Shown here in pieces: positions 18,397 to 25,483 of a DNA stretch of 64,000 nt. The stretch's first letter is position 1, and the number at the start of each line of letters is the position of its first letter. This stretch comes from Tenacibaculum sp. L6 (GTDB lineage Bacteria; Bacteroidota; Bacteroidia; Flavobacteriales; Flavobacteriaceae), in contig NZ_JAPEHZ010000003.1 of assembly GCF_028823685.1 (NCBI RefSeq), positions 1 through 64,000 of the forward strand, read 5' to 3'. A model generated the notes under the pieces. It saw only the letters and a program-made list of their open reading frames with translations. It was not told the origin of the DNA and searched no databases. The translations under genes were made by a program, and so were the position numbers.

Positions 18397-18960
18397 TTAT
18401 TTTGTATAGGTTAAGTATATGGTTCCTTTGAATTTGGTGTTTGTGACACCTAAGTTAACATCTTCTGGAGTAGAAATATTTTCTTCAAAGTTAGCCTTAA
18501 GTTCTAATTTATTTTCATCAAAATAAATAATTTGGGCTGACAATTGTCCCGTAAAAAAATCATTTTCAAAATTAAAAAACAACGTATTATCGCTTAAAGA
18601 CCATTCGGTTTTAATGCTAGGGTCTGCAGTAACTATTTCTGTTTGAGTACCAGAAGATATTGCTGTTTTCACTTGAAGTTCCATATTAAAAGAACCACTG
18701 TCGTATGATTCATTTGGGTTTTGTGAAAAGGTAGTTGTTGCATTGTTAAAGTCTTTAGCCTTGGCTTCAAAACTACCAGAAATATCTCCGTTACTTACTG
18801 TAGACATGGTGAATTTCCCATCTTTAGAATAAAAGTCAACTAAACTCCAAGTGCCAACAATATCACTTTCAGTAGCTAAAGGTAAGTTAGAGTTTTCATT
18901 GTCGCTACAAGCAGTTAAGAAGAAGCTAAGAATAAAAATAACATAAATAAATTTTCTCAT
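18397..18960 (-). CDS. Lipocalin-like lipoprotein, unknown function
   Basis: A protein of 187 residues from the ATG at 18960; a TTG three codons upstream is less likely. The N-terminus MRKFIYVIFILSFFLTAC is a lipoprotein signal peptide with the lipobox LTAC. Asp at +3 after the Cys (CSDN) may influence sorting. The early segment VGTWSLVDFYSKDG resembles the start of lipocalin-like domains in Bacteroidota lipoproteins, followed by a small all-beta domain. It stands alone with a terminator. The ligand is unknown. Confidence 0.75.
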   Translation of the reverse strand: MRKFIYVIFILSFFLTACSDNENSNLPLATESDIVGTWSLVDFYSKDGKFTMSTVSNGDISGSFEAKAKDFNNATTTFSQNPNESYDSGSFNMELQVKTAISSGTQTEIVTADPSIKTEWSLSDNTLFFNFENDFFTGQLSAQIIYFDENKLELKANFEENISTPEDVNLGVTNTKFKGTIYLTYTK

Positions 18961-19025
18961 TGTATACAATTTTAGAAGTTATAGCAATAATAACAAAATA
19001 TTAAGAGTTAATAAAACAATAATGC

Positions 19026-19033
19026 TAAATTTG
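19026..19033 (+). promoter_or_regulatory. Putative -7 element (TAAATTTG) of the idi operon
   Basis: TAAATTTG matches TAnnTTTG and ends 19 bases before the idi ATG, giving a short leader. No clear -33 box. Confidence 0.45.
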
Positions 19034-19052
19034 CTTTTCGTATATTTTTAAG

Positions 19053-19574
19053 ATGAAAGAACACGTTATTTTAGTTGATGAACAAGATAATCCGATAGGA
19101 TTAATGGAAAAAATTGAAGCACACGAAAAAGCTTTGTTACACAGGGCATTTTCAGTATTTATTTTTAATGAAAAGAATGAGTTGATGTTGCAACAGCGAG
19201 CAGCTGAAAAGTATCATTCCCCTTTGTTATGGACGAACACGTGTTGTTCGCATCAGCGAGAAGGGGAGTCGAATATTGAAGCTGGAAAACGTAGATTACA
19301 AGAAGAAATGGGGTTTTCATGCGAATTAGAAGAACTATTTTCTTTCATTTACAAAGTTCCGTTTGATAATGGTTTAACAGAACACGAGTTAGATCATGTA
19401 ATGATTGGTAGATTTAACGACGAACCTATTATAAACCCTGAAGAAGTAGCGTCATATAAGTGGATGCCTTTGGAAGAGGTAAAAAGCGATATAGAAAATC
19501 ATCCAGAGAAATATACTGCTTGGTTCAAAATTATTTTTAAAGAATCTTATAATAAAATAGCTAAGTTTATTTAA
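19053..19574 (+). CDS. idi: Isopentenyl-diphosphate Delta-isomerase, type I
   Basis: Interconverts isopentenyl and dimethylallyl diphosphate for isoprenoid synthesis. The protein has 173 residues and a Nudix-type fold. TNTCCSHQREGE carries the active-site Cys and metal-binding His. GKRRLQEEMGF is the Nudix-like helix, and ELDHVMIGRF and EVASYKWMPLEEV are typical downstream segments. It heads a tight three-gene unit with the PTPS-like gene (1-base gap) and manA (3-base gap). Confidence 0.95.
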   Translation: MKEHVILVDEQDNPIGLMEKIEAHEKALLHRAFSVFIFNEKNELMLQQRAAEKYHSPLLWTNTCCSHQREGESNIEAGKRRLQEEMGFSCELEELFSFIYKVPFDNGLTEHELDHVMIGRFNDEPIINPEEVASYKWMPLEEVKSDIENHPEKYTAWFKIIFKESYNKIAKFI

Positions 19575-19575
19575 T

Positions 19576-19989
19576 ATGCCAAAAATTACTGTACATAGAA
19601 AGGCACATTTCAATGCTGCACACCGCTTGTTCAATCCTAATTGGTCAGATGAAAAAAACTTTGAGGTATTTGGTAAGTGTAGCAATCCTAATTATCATGG
19701 GCATAATTATGAGTTAATCGTTTCGTTAACTGGTGAAATTGATAAAGAAACAGGTTATGTGTACGATTTAGGAAAGCTTAAAGATTTGATAAAAATAAAA
19801 GTAGAAGATGTTTTAGATCATAAAAACTTAAATGTAGAAGTTGAGGAATTTAAAAATATTAATCCTACAGCAGAAAATATATCAGTAGTAATATATAATA
19901 AGTTACGTGTAAGTATTCCAGAACATTTAGATTTAGAAGTTACATTATACGAAACACCTAGAAATTACGTAACTTATAGAGGCGCTTAA
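19576..19989 (+). CDS. 6-pyruvoyltetrahydropterin synthase / QueD family protein
   Basis: A protein of 137 residues, T-fold family. Zinc-ligand histidines lie in FNAAHRLF and HGHNYELIV. The catalytic segment reads GKCSNPNYHGHNY, i.e. Cys-x5-HGH. From the literature I recall Cys-x3-HGH as typical of QueD (6-carboxytetrahydropterin synthase) and Cys-x5-HGH of the tetrahydrobiopterin enzyme, so this one leans to 6-pyruvoyltetrahydropterin synthase. NPTAENISVVIYNKL is the conserved pterin-anchoring region with Glu. It sits between idi and manA, which gives no pathway clue. Tgt is present in this window, so a queuosine role stays possible. Confidence 0.85.
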   Translation: MPKITVHRKAHFNAAHRLFNPNWSDEKNFEVFGKCSNPNYHGHNYELIVSLTGEIDKETGYVYDLGKLKDLIKIKVEDVLDHKNLNVEVEEFKNINPTAENISVVIYNKLRVSIPEHLDLEVTLYETPRNYVTYRGA

Positions 19990-19992
19990 TTT

Positions 19993-20964
19993 ATGATAGA
20001 CCAATTACTACGATTTACCCCAATTTTAAAACAAAAAATATGGGGAGGAAAAAAACTGAACCAGCTGCTTCATAAAGATGCTACAGGCGATAATATAGGT
20101 GAAAGCTGGGAGATTTCTGATGTTGACGGAGATGAATCTGTCATAAGCAACGGTAGTTTAAAGGGTAAAACTCTAAGAGAAGTCTTAAAAGCATACAAGC
20201 ACGACTTAGTCGGAAATTATGTTTATAAAACTTTTGGAGATGAGTTTCCTTTGTTAATAAAGTTTATCGATGCCAAAGAGGTACTAAGTATTCAAGTACA
20301 CCCTGATGATGATTTAGCAGGAATTCAAGATTCTTTTGGGAAAACCGAAATGTGGTATGTTGTTCAAGCAGATGAAGATGCTAATATTATTATCGGATTT
20401 AAAAATGGCGCAACTAAACAAGAGTATTTACATCATTTAGAAAACAAATCTTTGCTTGATATTTTAAATGTTGATGAAGTAAGCAAAGGCGATGTGTATT
20501 TTGTTCCACCTGGAAGAGTACATGCTATCGGAGCTGGTTTGTTAATTGCAGAAATTCAGCAAACATCTGATATTACATACAGGATTTACGATTGGGATAG
20601 AAAAGATATTGATGGTAATTACAGGAAACTGCATACTGAAAAAGCATTGAAAACGATTGATTTTACTGCTAAAGATTCTTATAAAACACCTTATTTAAAA
20701 GAAAGTAACGTATCGAATCAAGTAGTTACATGCCCGTATTTCACTACAAATATTCTTCCTATAAAAGGAAAGAAAGAAGTTTGTTTTTCTGAAAAAGATA
20801 GCTTTATAATTTATATGTGTGTAGAAGGAGAAGTTGTTTTTAATTATAAAAATCAACAAGAAATAGTAAGAAAAGGAGAAACTATTTTGATACCAGCATG
20901 CATTGATAAAGTAGAAATTGTATCAGAAAACTCTTCAGAATTACTAGAAACGTTTATTCAATAA
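19993..20964 (+). CDS. manA: Mannose-6-phosphate isomerase, class I
   Basis: Interconverts mannose-6-phosphate and fructose-6-phosphate, feeding GDP-mannose and glycan synthesis. The protein has 323 residues, the short bacterial form. KQKIWGGKKL, GESWEISD, IQVHPDD (zinc-binding His) and KTEMWYV (Glu) are conserved, as is FVPPGRVHAIGAGLLIAEIQQ with the second His. The C-terminal cupin half ends in ELLETFIQ. It is the last gene of the idi unit; a palindromic hairpin follows directly. Confidence 0.95.
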   Translation: MIDQLLRFTPILKQKIWGGKKLNQLLHKDATGDNIGESWEISDVDGDESVISNGSLKGKTLREVLKAYKHDLVGNYVYKTFGDEFPLLIKFIDAKEVLSIQVHPDDDLAGIQDSFGKTEMWYVVQADEDANIIIGFKNGATKQEYLHHLENKSLLDILNVDEVSKGDVYFVPPGRVHAIGAGLLIAEIQQTSDITYRIYDWDRKDIDGNYRKLHTEKALKTIDFTAKDSYKTPYLKESNVSNQVVTCPYFTTNILPIKGKKEVCFSEKDSFIIYMCVEGEVVFNYKNQQEIVRKGETILIPACIDKVEIVSENSSELLETFIQ

Positions 20965-20967
20965 AAA

Positions 20968-20999
20968 ATAAGCTTAAGGTGGTACTACCCTAAGCTTAT
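20968..20999 (+). terminator. Palindromic hairpin after manA, without a strong U-tract
   Basis: ATAAGCTTA (20968-20976) pairs with TAAGCTTAT (20991-20999), with an inner GGT/ACC pair. No T-run follows, so termination is possible but not certain. Confidence 0.5.
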
Positions 21000-21050
21000 A
21001 ACAAACCAGACTAACTTAATAATGGATTGATTTTAGAATCATCCAAATCA

Positions 21051-21401
21051 TCAAGAAGCTTCTTTCACAGTATAGCTAAATACAGCTTTACAGATAATAT
21101 CTTGTTTTTTTTCTTCTTTTTTTGATACTGTTATGTTTAAAACAACTTCAGTAGTACTCAATTTTTTTACATTGTTTTTAATGATAAGTTTATCATTTAA
21201 ATAAGCATTTTCTAGAAGATCAAAATCAATGCTTTTAAAACTCAAATTAGATGAGTTTTTGTGTAAACTAAGTGAAGATTGAAGATTAGACTCAATCTTG
21301 TCAAATAAGATAGAAGTCTTTAATACTTTGTTTTTGCTAACTTGTTTTTTGCTAACAACAAACTGATTTTTTATGTCTTGTGTAGTGTTTAATGATTTCA
21401 T
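21051..21401 (-). CDS. Small conserved-looking protein, unknown (weak hotdog-like resemblance)
   Basis: A protein of 116 residues, Lys/Ser-rich and without signal peptide or membrane segment. The C-terminal half (FDLLENAYLNDKLIIKNNV, then VVLNITVSKKEEKK and CKAVFSYTV) alternates like the strands of a hotdog-fold thioesterase, but the N-terminal half has no recognisable catalytic helix. The match is only an impression. The gene is isolated, with a 13-bp palindrome 52-64 bases upstream of its ATG. Codon use is like the neighbours. Confidence 0.55.
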   Translation of the reverse strand: MKSLNTTQDIKNQFVVSKKQVSKNKVLKTSILFDKIESNLQSSLSLHKNSSNLSFKSIDFDLLENAYLNDKLIIKNNVKKLSTTEVVLNITVSKKEEKKQDIICKAVFSYTVKEAS

Positions 21402-21452
21402 GATAATTATGGGTTAAGTATTAGTAATTCAGGGTCTCTGTAAAACGGATTT

Positions 21453-21465
21453 TGTACTGAGTACA
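21453..21465. promoter_or_regulatory. 13-bp palindrome TGTACTGAGTACA, operator-like
   Basis: Perfect dyad apart from the central base, 52 bases upstream of the minus-strand 116-aa gene. Could bind a dimeric repressor of that gene. The stretch 21402-21550 otherwise shows no gene. Confidence 0.35.
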
Positions 21466-21550
21466 TTACAGTTGAGGCTACATGTTTTCTAATTGAATTT
21501 CGGTACTTAAAAGTGTTCACAATGATTAAAATTTAAAATGTTAATAAATA

Positions 21551-21581
21551 AAAAAAGGTGCTTTTTGTAAAAAGCACCTTT
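21551..21581 (-). terminator. Terminator of the 44-aa minus-strand gene
   Basis: Plus-strand arms AAAGGTGCTTTTT (21554-21566) and AAAAAGCACCTTT (21569-21581). Read on the minus strand the stem is followed by TTTTTTATTTA, so it ends transcription coming from 21742. Confidence 0.8.
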
Positions 21582-21607
21582 GTAAGTTTATAGTAAAAAT
21601 TGATTAT

Positions 21608-21742
21608 TTAAAATCGATGTTTAAGTCTATTGTTTTGGGTGCTTTTGGTTACATATACGAATTGTTTACGCATGTGGGCTGTACACGAAATCGAATTGAT
21701 CGTGTTAAAAATAAACGTATATGTGCGTAAAAGCGCCTTCAT
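21608..21742 (-). CDS. Unlisted 44-residue basic small protein
   Basis: ATG at 21742, TAA at 21608. The peptide starts MKALLRTYTFIFNTINSISC, continues with TAHMRKQFVYVTK and ends LKHRF; it is basic and has no obvious signal peptide. Support is positional. TACATTTG (-7 type) ends 8 bases before the ATG, with TTTTG 22 bases further upstream. A rho-independent terminator begins 27 bases after the stop codon on the same strand. Codon use (ACG, TCG, CGC) is somewhat unlike the neighbours, and a 39-codon frame is also open on the other strand, so a non-coding small RNA is the main alternative. I do not recognise a family. Confidence 0.55.
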   Translation of the reverse strand: MKALLRTYTFIFNTINSISCTAHMRKQFVYVTKSTQNNRLKHRF

Positions 21743-21749
21743 GATGTTC

Positions 21750-21784
21750 CAAATGTAGTAAAACTTTTTAAAGATTACACAAAA
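21750..21784 (-). promoter_or_regulatory. Promoter of the 44-aa gene: TTTTG - 22 bp - TACATTTG
   Basis: On the minus strand TTTTG (21780-21784) and TACATTTG (21750-21757) match the flavobacterial -33/-7 pair with an allowed spacing. Best-formed promoter in this window. Confidence 0.6.
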
Positions 21785-21857
21785 CGGCGAATTAATTACT
21801 GTTAAAGTTTTGTAAATCTACTAGTTGTAAACGTTTAGTTAGCGTAGTTTAAATATG

Positions 21858-21865
21858 TATCTTTG
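21858..21865 (+). promoter_or_regulatory. Putative -7 element (TATCTTTG) of the HAD gene
   Basis: Lies between an upstream ATG (21855) and the ATG at 21885, so it decides the start in favour of 21885. Confidence 0.5.
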
Positions 21866-21884
21866 GTGTATAATTTTATCATTT

Positions 21885-22571
21885 ATGAATAACATTAAAG
21901 TAATATCTTTTGATGCAGACGATACGCTTTGGGTAAACGAAACCTATTTTCGTGATGCCGAAGATGATTTCGCAAAACTGTTGTCAGATTATGAAACAGA
22001 AAACAAAATCCATCAAGAATTATTTAAAAAAGAAATAGAAAACCTTAAAATTTACGGTTATGGAGTAAAAGGTTTTATGCTATCAATGGTTGAGTGCGCT
22101 TTAGAAATTTCTAACTATAAAATAGCTCCTAGAACTATGGAAGGAATTCTTGAAATAGGAAAAGAGATGTTAGAAAAACCTATAGAATTACTAGATGGAG
22201 TAGAAGAGGTGTTAGAAGAATTACACGGAAAGTATAAGTTAATTGTAGCTACCAAAGGTGATTTGTTAGATCAAGAACGTAAGTTGGCTAAATCAGGAAT
22301 TTTAAAATATTTTCACCATACAGAAGTAATGAGTGAAAAGAAAAAAGCCGATTATAAAAAATTAGTAAAACGATTAGATATTAATCCGTCAGAGTTTTTA
22401 ATGATAGGAAATTCATTAAAATCAGATGTATTACCATTGTTAGAAATTGGAGCAACAGCTATTCATGTTCCTTTTCATACCACTTGGGCACACGAAGAAG
22501 TGAGCGAAGAACAGAAATCAGATGATTATAAAACAGTATCTAATATTACTGATGTTTTAAAGTTTTTATAG
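21885..22571 (+). CDS. HAD family hydrolase (YjjG-like phosphatase)
   Basis: A protein of 228 residues from the ATG at 21885. Motif I is SFDADDTLW (nucleophile and acid Asp). Motif II is KLIVATKGD, with Thr in place of the more usual Ser/Thr. Motif III is the Lys in MSEKKKADYK, and motif IV is MIGNSLKSDVLP. A helical cap occupies about residues 20-90. Probable role: a phosphatase acting on nucleotides or sugar phosphates in the cytoplasm; the substrate cannot be read. The next gene begins directly after its stop codon. Confidence 0.85.
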   Translation: MNNIKVISFDADDTLWVNETYFRDAEDDFAKLLSDYETENKIHQELFKKEIENLKIYGYGVKGFMLSMVECALEISNYKIAPRTMEGILEIGKEMLEKPIELLDGVEEVLEELHGKYKLIVATKGDLLDQERKLAKSGILKYFHHTEVMSEKKKADYKKLVKRLDINPSEFLMIGNSLKSDVLPLLEIGATAIHVPFHTTWAHEEVSEEQKSDDYKTVSNITDVLKFL

Positions 22572-23198
22572 ATGAAGTATTTAGATATAGAAAACTGGAA
22601 CAGAAAACAGCTTTTTGATCATTTTAGAACCATGGCAGACCCAACTTTTGGATTGGTAGCTGATGTAGAAGTATCAAAAACATATCAATCAGCTAAAGAA
22701 AAAGGAGAATCATTTTTTGTTCGATATCTACACGCCTGTATGAAAGCTATAAATTCAGTTGAGAATTTAAAATATAGAATTGAAGGAGATAAGGTTACTA
22801 TCTATGATGTAATCAATGCGTCAACAACAGTTGCAAGAGCAGATACGACATTTGCTTTTTCTTATTTTGATTATTCTGAAGATTTCAAAATTTTTAATCA
22901 AAATTATAGACAAGAAAAAGAGCGAATACAAAACACAACAGATTTATTACCTCCAAGATATTCATTAGGGTGCATACATTCTTCGGCAATTCCTTGGGTT
23001 AGTTTTACAGGACATAAAGAACCTTTTTCTGGTAATAAGGATACTAGTGTACCTCAACTAGCTTTTGGAAAGCTTAAAGAAGAAAACGATAAAATGTTGC
23101 TTCCAGTAGCTATTAATGTAAATCATGCTTTAGTAGATGGATATCATGTTGGGCAGTTTTTTGAAAAATTTCAGCAAGAATTAGATAAAATCGATTAA
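22572..23198 (+). CDS. Chloramphenicol acetyltransferase-like acyltransferase
   Basis: A protein of 208 residues of the CAT fold. The C-terminal motif NHALVDGYHVGQFFEKFQ corresponds to HHxxxDGxH of CAT enzymes, with the catalytic His and structural Asp kept and the first His replaced by Asn. SAIPWVSFTG matches the region with the substrate-site Ser. The N-terminus MKYLDIENWNRKQLFDHFRT also matches the family start. Whether it acetylates chloramphenicol or only a metabolite is open; flavobacterial chromosomes often carry such homologues. It is the second gene of a unit with the HAD gene (no spacer). Its stop codon overlaps a promoter box for the next gene. Confidence 0.85.
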   Translation: MKYLDIENWNRKQLFDHFRTMADPTFGLVADVEVSKTYQSAKEKGESFFVRYLHACMKAINSVENLKYRIEGDKVTIYDVINASTTVARADTTFAFSYFDYSEDFKIFNQNYRQEKERIQNTTDLLPPRYSLGCIHSSAIPWVSFTGHKEPFSGNKDTSVPQLAFGKLKEENDKMLLPVAINVNHALVDGYHVGQFFEKFQQELDKID

Positions 23199-23203
23199 TT
23201 TTG
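23196..23203 (+). promoter_or_regulatory. Putative -7 element (TAATTTTG) overlapping the CAT-like stop codon
   Basis: TAATTTTG starts on the TAA stop of the upstream gene and ends 17 bases before the next ATG. Confidence 0.4.
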
Positions 23204-23220
23204 CACCAAAATTTATAATT

Positions 23221-23487
23221 ATGTCAAGCGTAAAAAATTTAAAGAAAGATATCAACTATACATTAGGAGACATTATCAGTATCTGTCAAATAGCTACAGA
23301 GTTAAACCCTGAAGTTAAAAAAGCAGACGCAGATGCTATTGTTGATGAAGTTATCGTAACTTTTGATGAGTTAATTGCAAAAGTAAACGCTAAAAATGTA
23401 GAAAATAAAAAAGCACATTACAAAGCTGTAAGTGCTGAATTAGAGACTAGAGCAAACGCTTTAATAGAGAAAGTAAACAACTTATAA
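23221..23487 (+). CDS. Small helical conserved-type protein, unknown
   Basis: A protein of 88 residues, predicted almost wholly alpha-helical and charged (MSSVKNLKKDINYTLGDIIS at the start, LIEKVNNL at the end). No signal peptide or motif is visible. It has its own promoter-like box and a strong terminator, so it is a genuine monocistronic gene that is probably well expressed. Function unknown. Confidence 0.75.
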   Translation: MSSVKNLKKDINYTLGDIISICQIATELNPEVKKADADAIVDEVIVTFDELIAKVNAKNVENKKAHYKAVSAELETRANALIEKVNNL

Positions 23488-23513
23488 GAGGTTATTATAA
23501 GTGATGAATTTTG

Positions 23514-23543
23514 AAAGCGAGACAAGGGTCTCGCTTTTTTTTT
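23514..23543 (+). terminator. Terminator after the 88-aa gene
   Basis: AAAGCGAGAC (23514-23523), loop aagg, GTCTCGCTTT (23528-23537), T-run. Confidence 0.9.
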
Positions 23544-23622
23544 GAGAAATTTTAACACCTCTAAAGAATATAATTTCGTAAATTACGTTCAGATATAAAA
23601 CAACTTTAACCCCAATAAAGAT

Positions 23623-23823
23623 ATGGCAAGAGCTATGTATGAGTACACGAAAACTGTACTTCAAAAGGTTAGTTTTAACGCTGATTTATTTTGTAAAGAG
23701 CTAGAAAAAGCTTTAGGAAGATTACTTCCTTATGAAATAGATGAACTAACCATTTGGCTAAGACAATTTACAGCGAATAAACCTGATTTATACGTTTGTT
23801 TAGCTTTAGTAGATAAAAAGTAA
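23623..23823 (+). CDS. Small protein of 66 residues, unknown
   Basis: Starts MARAMYEYTKTVLQKVSFNA and ends LYVCLALVDKK. Amphipathic helices are likely; no signal peptide. The gene has an ATG preceded by aaagat, normal codon use and a bidirectional terminator right after the stop, which supports it as real. I do not recognise a family. Confidence 0.65.
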   Translation: MARAMYEYTKTVLQKVSFNADLFCKELEKALGRLLPYEIDELTIWLRQFTANKPDLYVCLALVDKK

Positions 23824-23851
23824 AAAGGGAGGCAAAATTGCCTCCCTTTTT
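23822..23851. terminator. Bidirectional terminator between convergent genes
   Basis: AAAAAGGGAGGCAA, loop aat, TGCCTCCCTTTTT; near-perfect stem overlapping the stop of the LTXXQ-like gene. Confidence 0.9.
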
Positions 23852-24311
23852 ATTTTTTTGCTTCTTTGTTTTCACCTTTAAGCTTTCGTATGAGCTTTCG
23901 GTGGAATTCGTATTCGGCAACTTCAAGACGAAGTATTTTCTTGTAAGGTAGAATTTTAATAAGTTTAGAATAAAACTCATTTTTTGTTTCGTATTGTTCT
24001 TTAGAAACCGCGTTGATTTTTTCGATTATTTGTTTAGATTCACTTTCAGATAAATTATCGATACCGCCATCGGCCATAATTCTTTTTTTAATACTGCGTC
24101 GTTCTTCTCTATGCAATTGCATCATTTCTTTGTCGTACACATTGTATAAAGGCCAAAATTTTTCGGCTTCTTTTTCTGTTAAATCTAACTTTTCAGTGAG
24201 AAAAGCTACTTTGAATGCATGAATTTTTTCTGAATCTCCTTTTTTTGTTTGGGCTTGAGTAACCAAGCTGCTTAAGAGTAAAAAAAAGAATAATAGTATG
24301 TTTTTTTTCAT
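23850..24311 (-). CDS. LTXXQ/Spy-like periplasmic sensor of an ECF sigma system
   Basis: A protein of 153 residues with a signal peptide (about 1-20, ending TQAQ). A helical, charged domain with FLTEKLDLTEKEAEKFWPLY follows. This resembles the LTxxQ-type hairpin of Spy/CpxP proteins and the small proteins called sensors of ECF sigma factors in flavobacteria. It is third in a unit with an ECF sigma factor and a membrane protein (1-base gap to the latter). It probably senses misfolded protein or stress in the periplasm. No cysteine or metal motif is visible. Confidence 0.75.
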   Translation of the reverse strand: MKKNILLFFFLLLSSLVTQAQTKKGDSEKIHAFKVAFLTEKLDLTEKEAEKFWPLYNVYDKEMMQLHREERRSIKKRIMADGGIDNLSESESKQIIEKINAVSKEQYETKNEFYSKLIKILPYKKILRLEVAEYEFHRKLIRKLKGENKEAKK

Positions 24312-24312
24312 C

Positions 24313-24840
24313 TTATTCTATATCGTTTAAGGGTGTTGTAGTGTCAAGTATATAATTTTCTAGGCTTTCATCGCTAATAGAAGCGAATAAGTCTTCTTCA
24401 ATATCAGAAGTATTTATAGCTGCAGCTAGTTCTTCTGTATAGGTTTCTCCATATCCATTTTCATACCAAGACTCGATATCGGTAATGGTAATATCGTCAA
24501 AAGTTGTTTTTTGAGTGTTAAAATAACTAATTCCGATAAAAAGCAATACTGAAGCTGCTGCTGTCATAGGTATGTATTGTAAAAATCGTTTTTTAAGTGA
24601 AATAATTTTTACTTCTTTTGATTCTTCAATAGTTAACTTTGAAAGAATTGAATCGTCTAGAGTTTCAAAATAATTACTAGGAGTTGCAAACGTTTTTTCT
24701 TTTGGTAAATTATCAATAAAAGTAGAAGCAGTAAGGTTTTCTTCCACTTCTTGAAAATAATTTTCAGGAGTAGAAAAACCAGTATTCTTACCTACTTTTT
24801 GGTTTAAAAAATCTATTGTATGTTTTAACTCTTTGTTCAT
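24313..24840 (-). CDS. Single-pass membrane protein, probable anti-sigma factor
   Basis: A protein of 175 residues. The N-terminal cytoplasmic part (1-85) repeats a motif, ENYFQEVEENL and SNYFETLDDSI. One membrane helix (about 92-108, YIPMTAAASVLLFIGISYF) and an acidic exported C-terminal part follow. The topology and place between an ECF sigma factor and a periplasmic sensor fit an anti-sigma factor. There is no zinc-binding HxxxCxxC motif, so the link to known anti-sigma domains is by context only. Confidence 0.7.
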   Translation of the reverse strand: MNKELKHTIDFLNQKVGKNTGFSTPENYFQEVEENLTASTFIDNLPKEKTFATPSNYFETLDDSILSKLTIEESKEVKIISLKKRFLQYIPMTAAASVLLFIGISYFNTQKTTFDDITITDIESWYENGYGETYTEELAAAINTSDIEEDLFASISDESLENYILDTTTPLNDIE

Positions 24841-24873
24841 TACTTCTGTAAGACTATGTTTTAGTTAAAAGGT

Positions 24874-25419
24874 TTAATTATAGTTTTTTATAAATTGTTC
24901 AATCTTTTTAACTGCGATATGATATGAGGCTTTTAAAGCGCCCACAGAGGTTTCTAAAACATCAGAAATTTCTTCATATTTCATCTCTTCAAAATACTTC
25001 ATATTAAAAACTAACTGTTGCTTTTGAGGTAGCGTAGCAATTGCTTTTTGTAAAATTAGTTGTACCTCATCACCTGTAAATAATAGGTCACTGTCTAGGC
25101 TTGAAACCAGCTGTTGTTGATAGTCATTAATATCAATATTTTTTTCTTTCGCTTTTTTATTGATAAAAGTAATGGCTTCATTGGTTGCAATTCGATACAT
25201 CCAAGAATATAGTTTACTATCTCTTTTGAAGTTGTCTATATTTTTAAAAATCTTAATGAAAGTGTTTTGTAAAACATCATCGGCATCATCGTGAGAAATT
25301 ACAATCTTTCGGATATGCCAATACAATCGCTCTTTATATTGCGATAGTAAGTGCCTAAAAGCAGCCTCTTTTGTTTTAGACTGCTGCAATTGATCTATAA
25401 GAGTAATTTCGTCAATCAA
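24874..25419 (-). CDS. ECF RNA polymerase sigma factor
   Basis: A protein of 181 residues. Region 2 contains DADDVLQNTFIKIFKNIDNF and KLYSWMYRIATNEAI; region 4 contains ATLPQKQQLVFNMKYFEEMKYEEIS with the helix-turn-helix SVGALKASYHIAVKKIE. It directs transcription of a stress or envelope regulon, probably including itself. It heads a three-gene unit with the membrane protein and the LTXXQ-like protein. Confidence 0.92.
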   Translation of the reverse strand: MIDEITLIDQLQQSKTKEAAFRHLLSQYKERLYWHIRKIVISHDDADDVLQNTFIKIFKNIDNFKRDSKLYSWMYRIATNEAITFINKKAKEKNIDINDYQQQLVSSLDSDLLFTGDEVQLILQKAIATLPQKQQLVFNMKYFEEMKYEEISDVLETSVGALKASYHIAVKKIEQFIKNYN

Positions 25420-25483
25420 CTAAGATAGTTTAGCTGTTAGACTTTAAAGATAGTAAAAGGTTTAAAAAAGGTAACTAATTCGC

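Noticed and set aside
21617-21730. Plus-strand 37-39 codon frame opposite the 44-aa gene
   Set aside because: No promoter on that strand next to it, and the downstream hairpin has its U-tract on the minus side.
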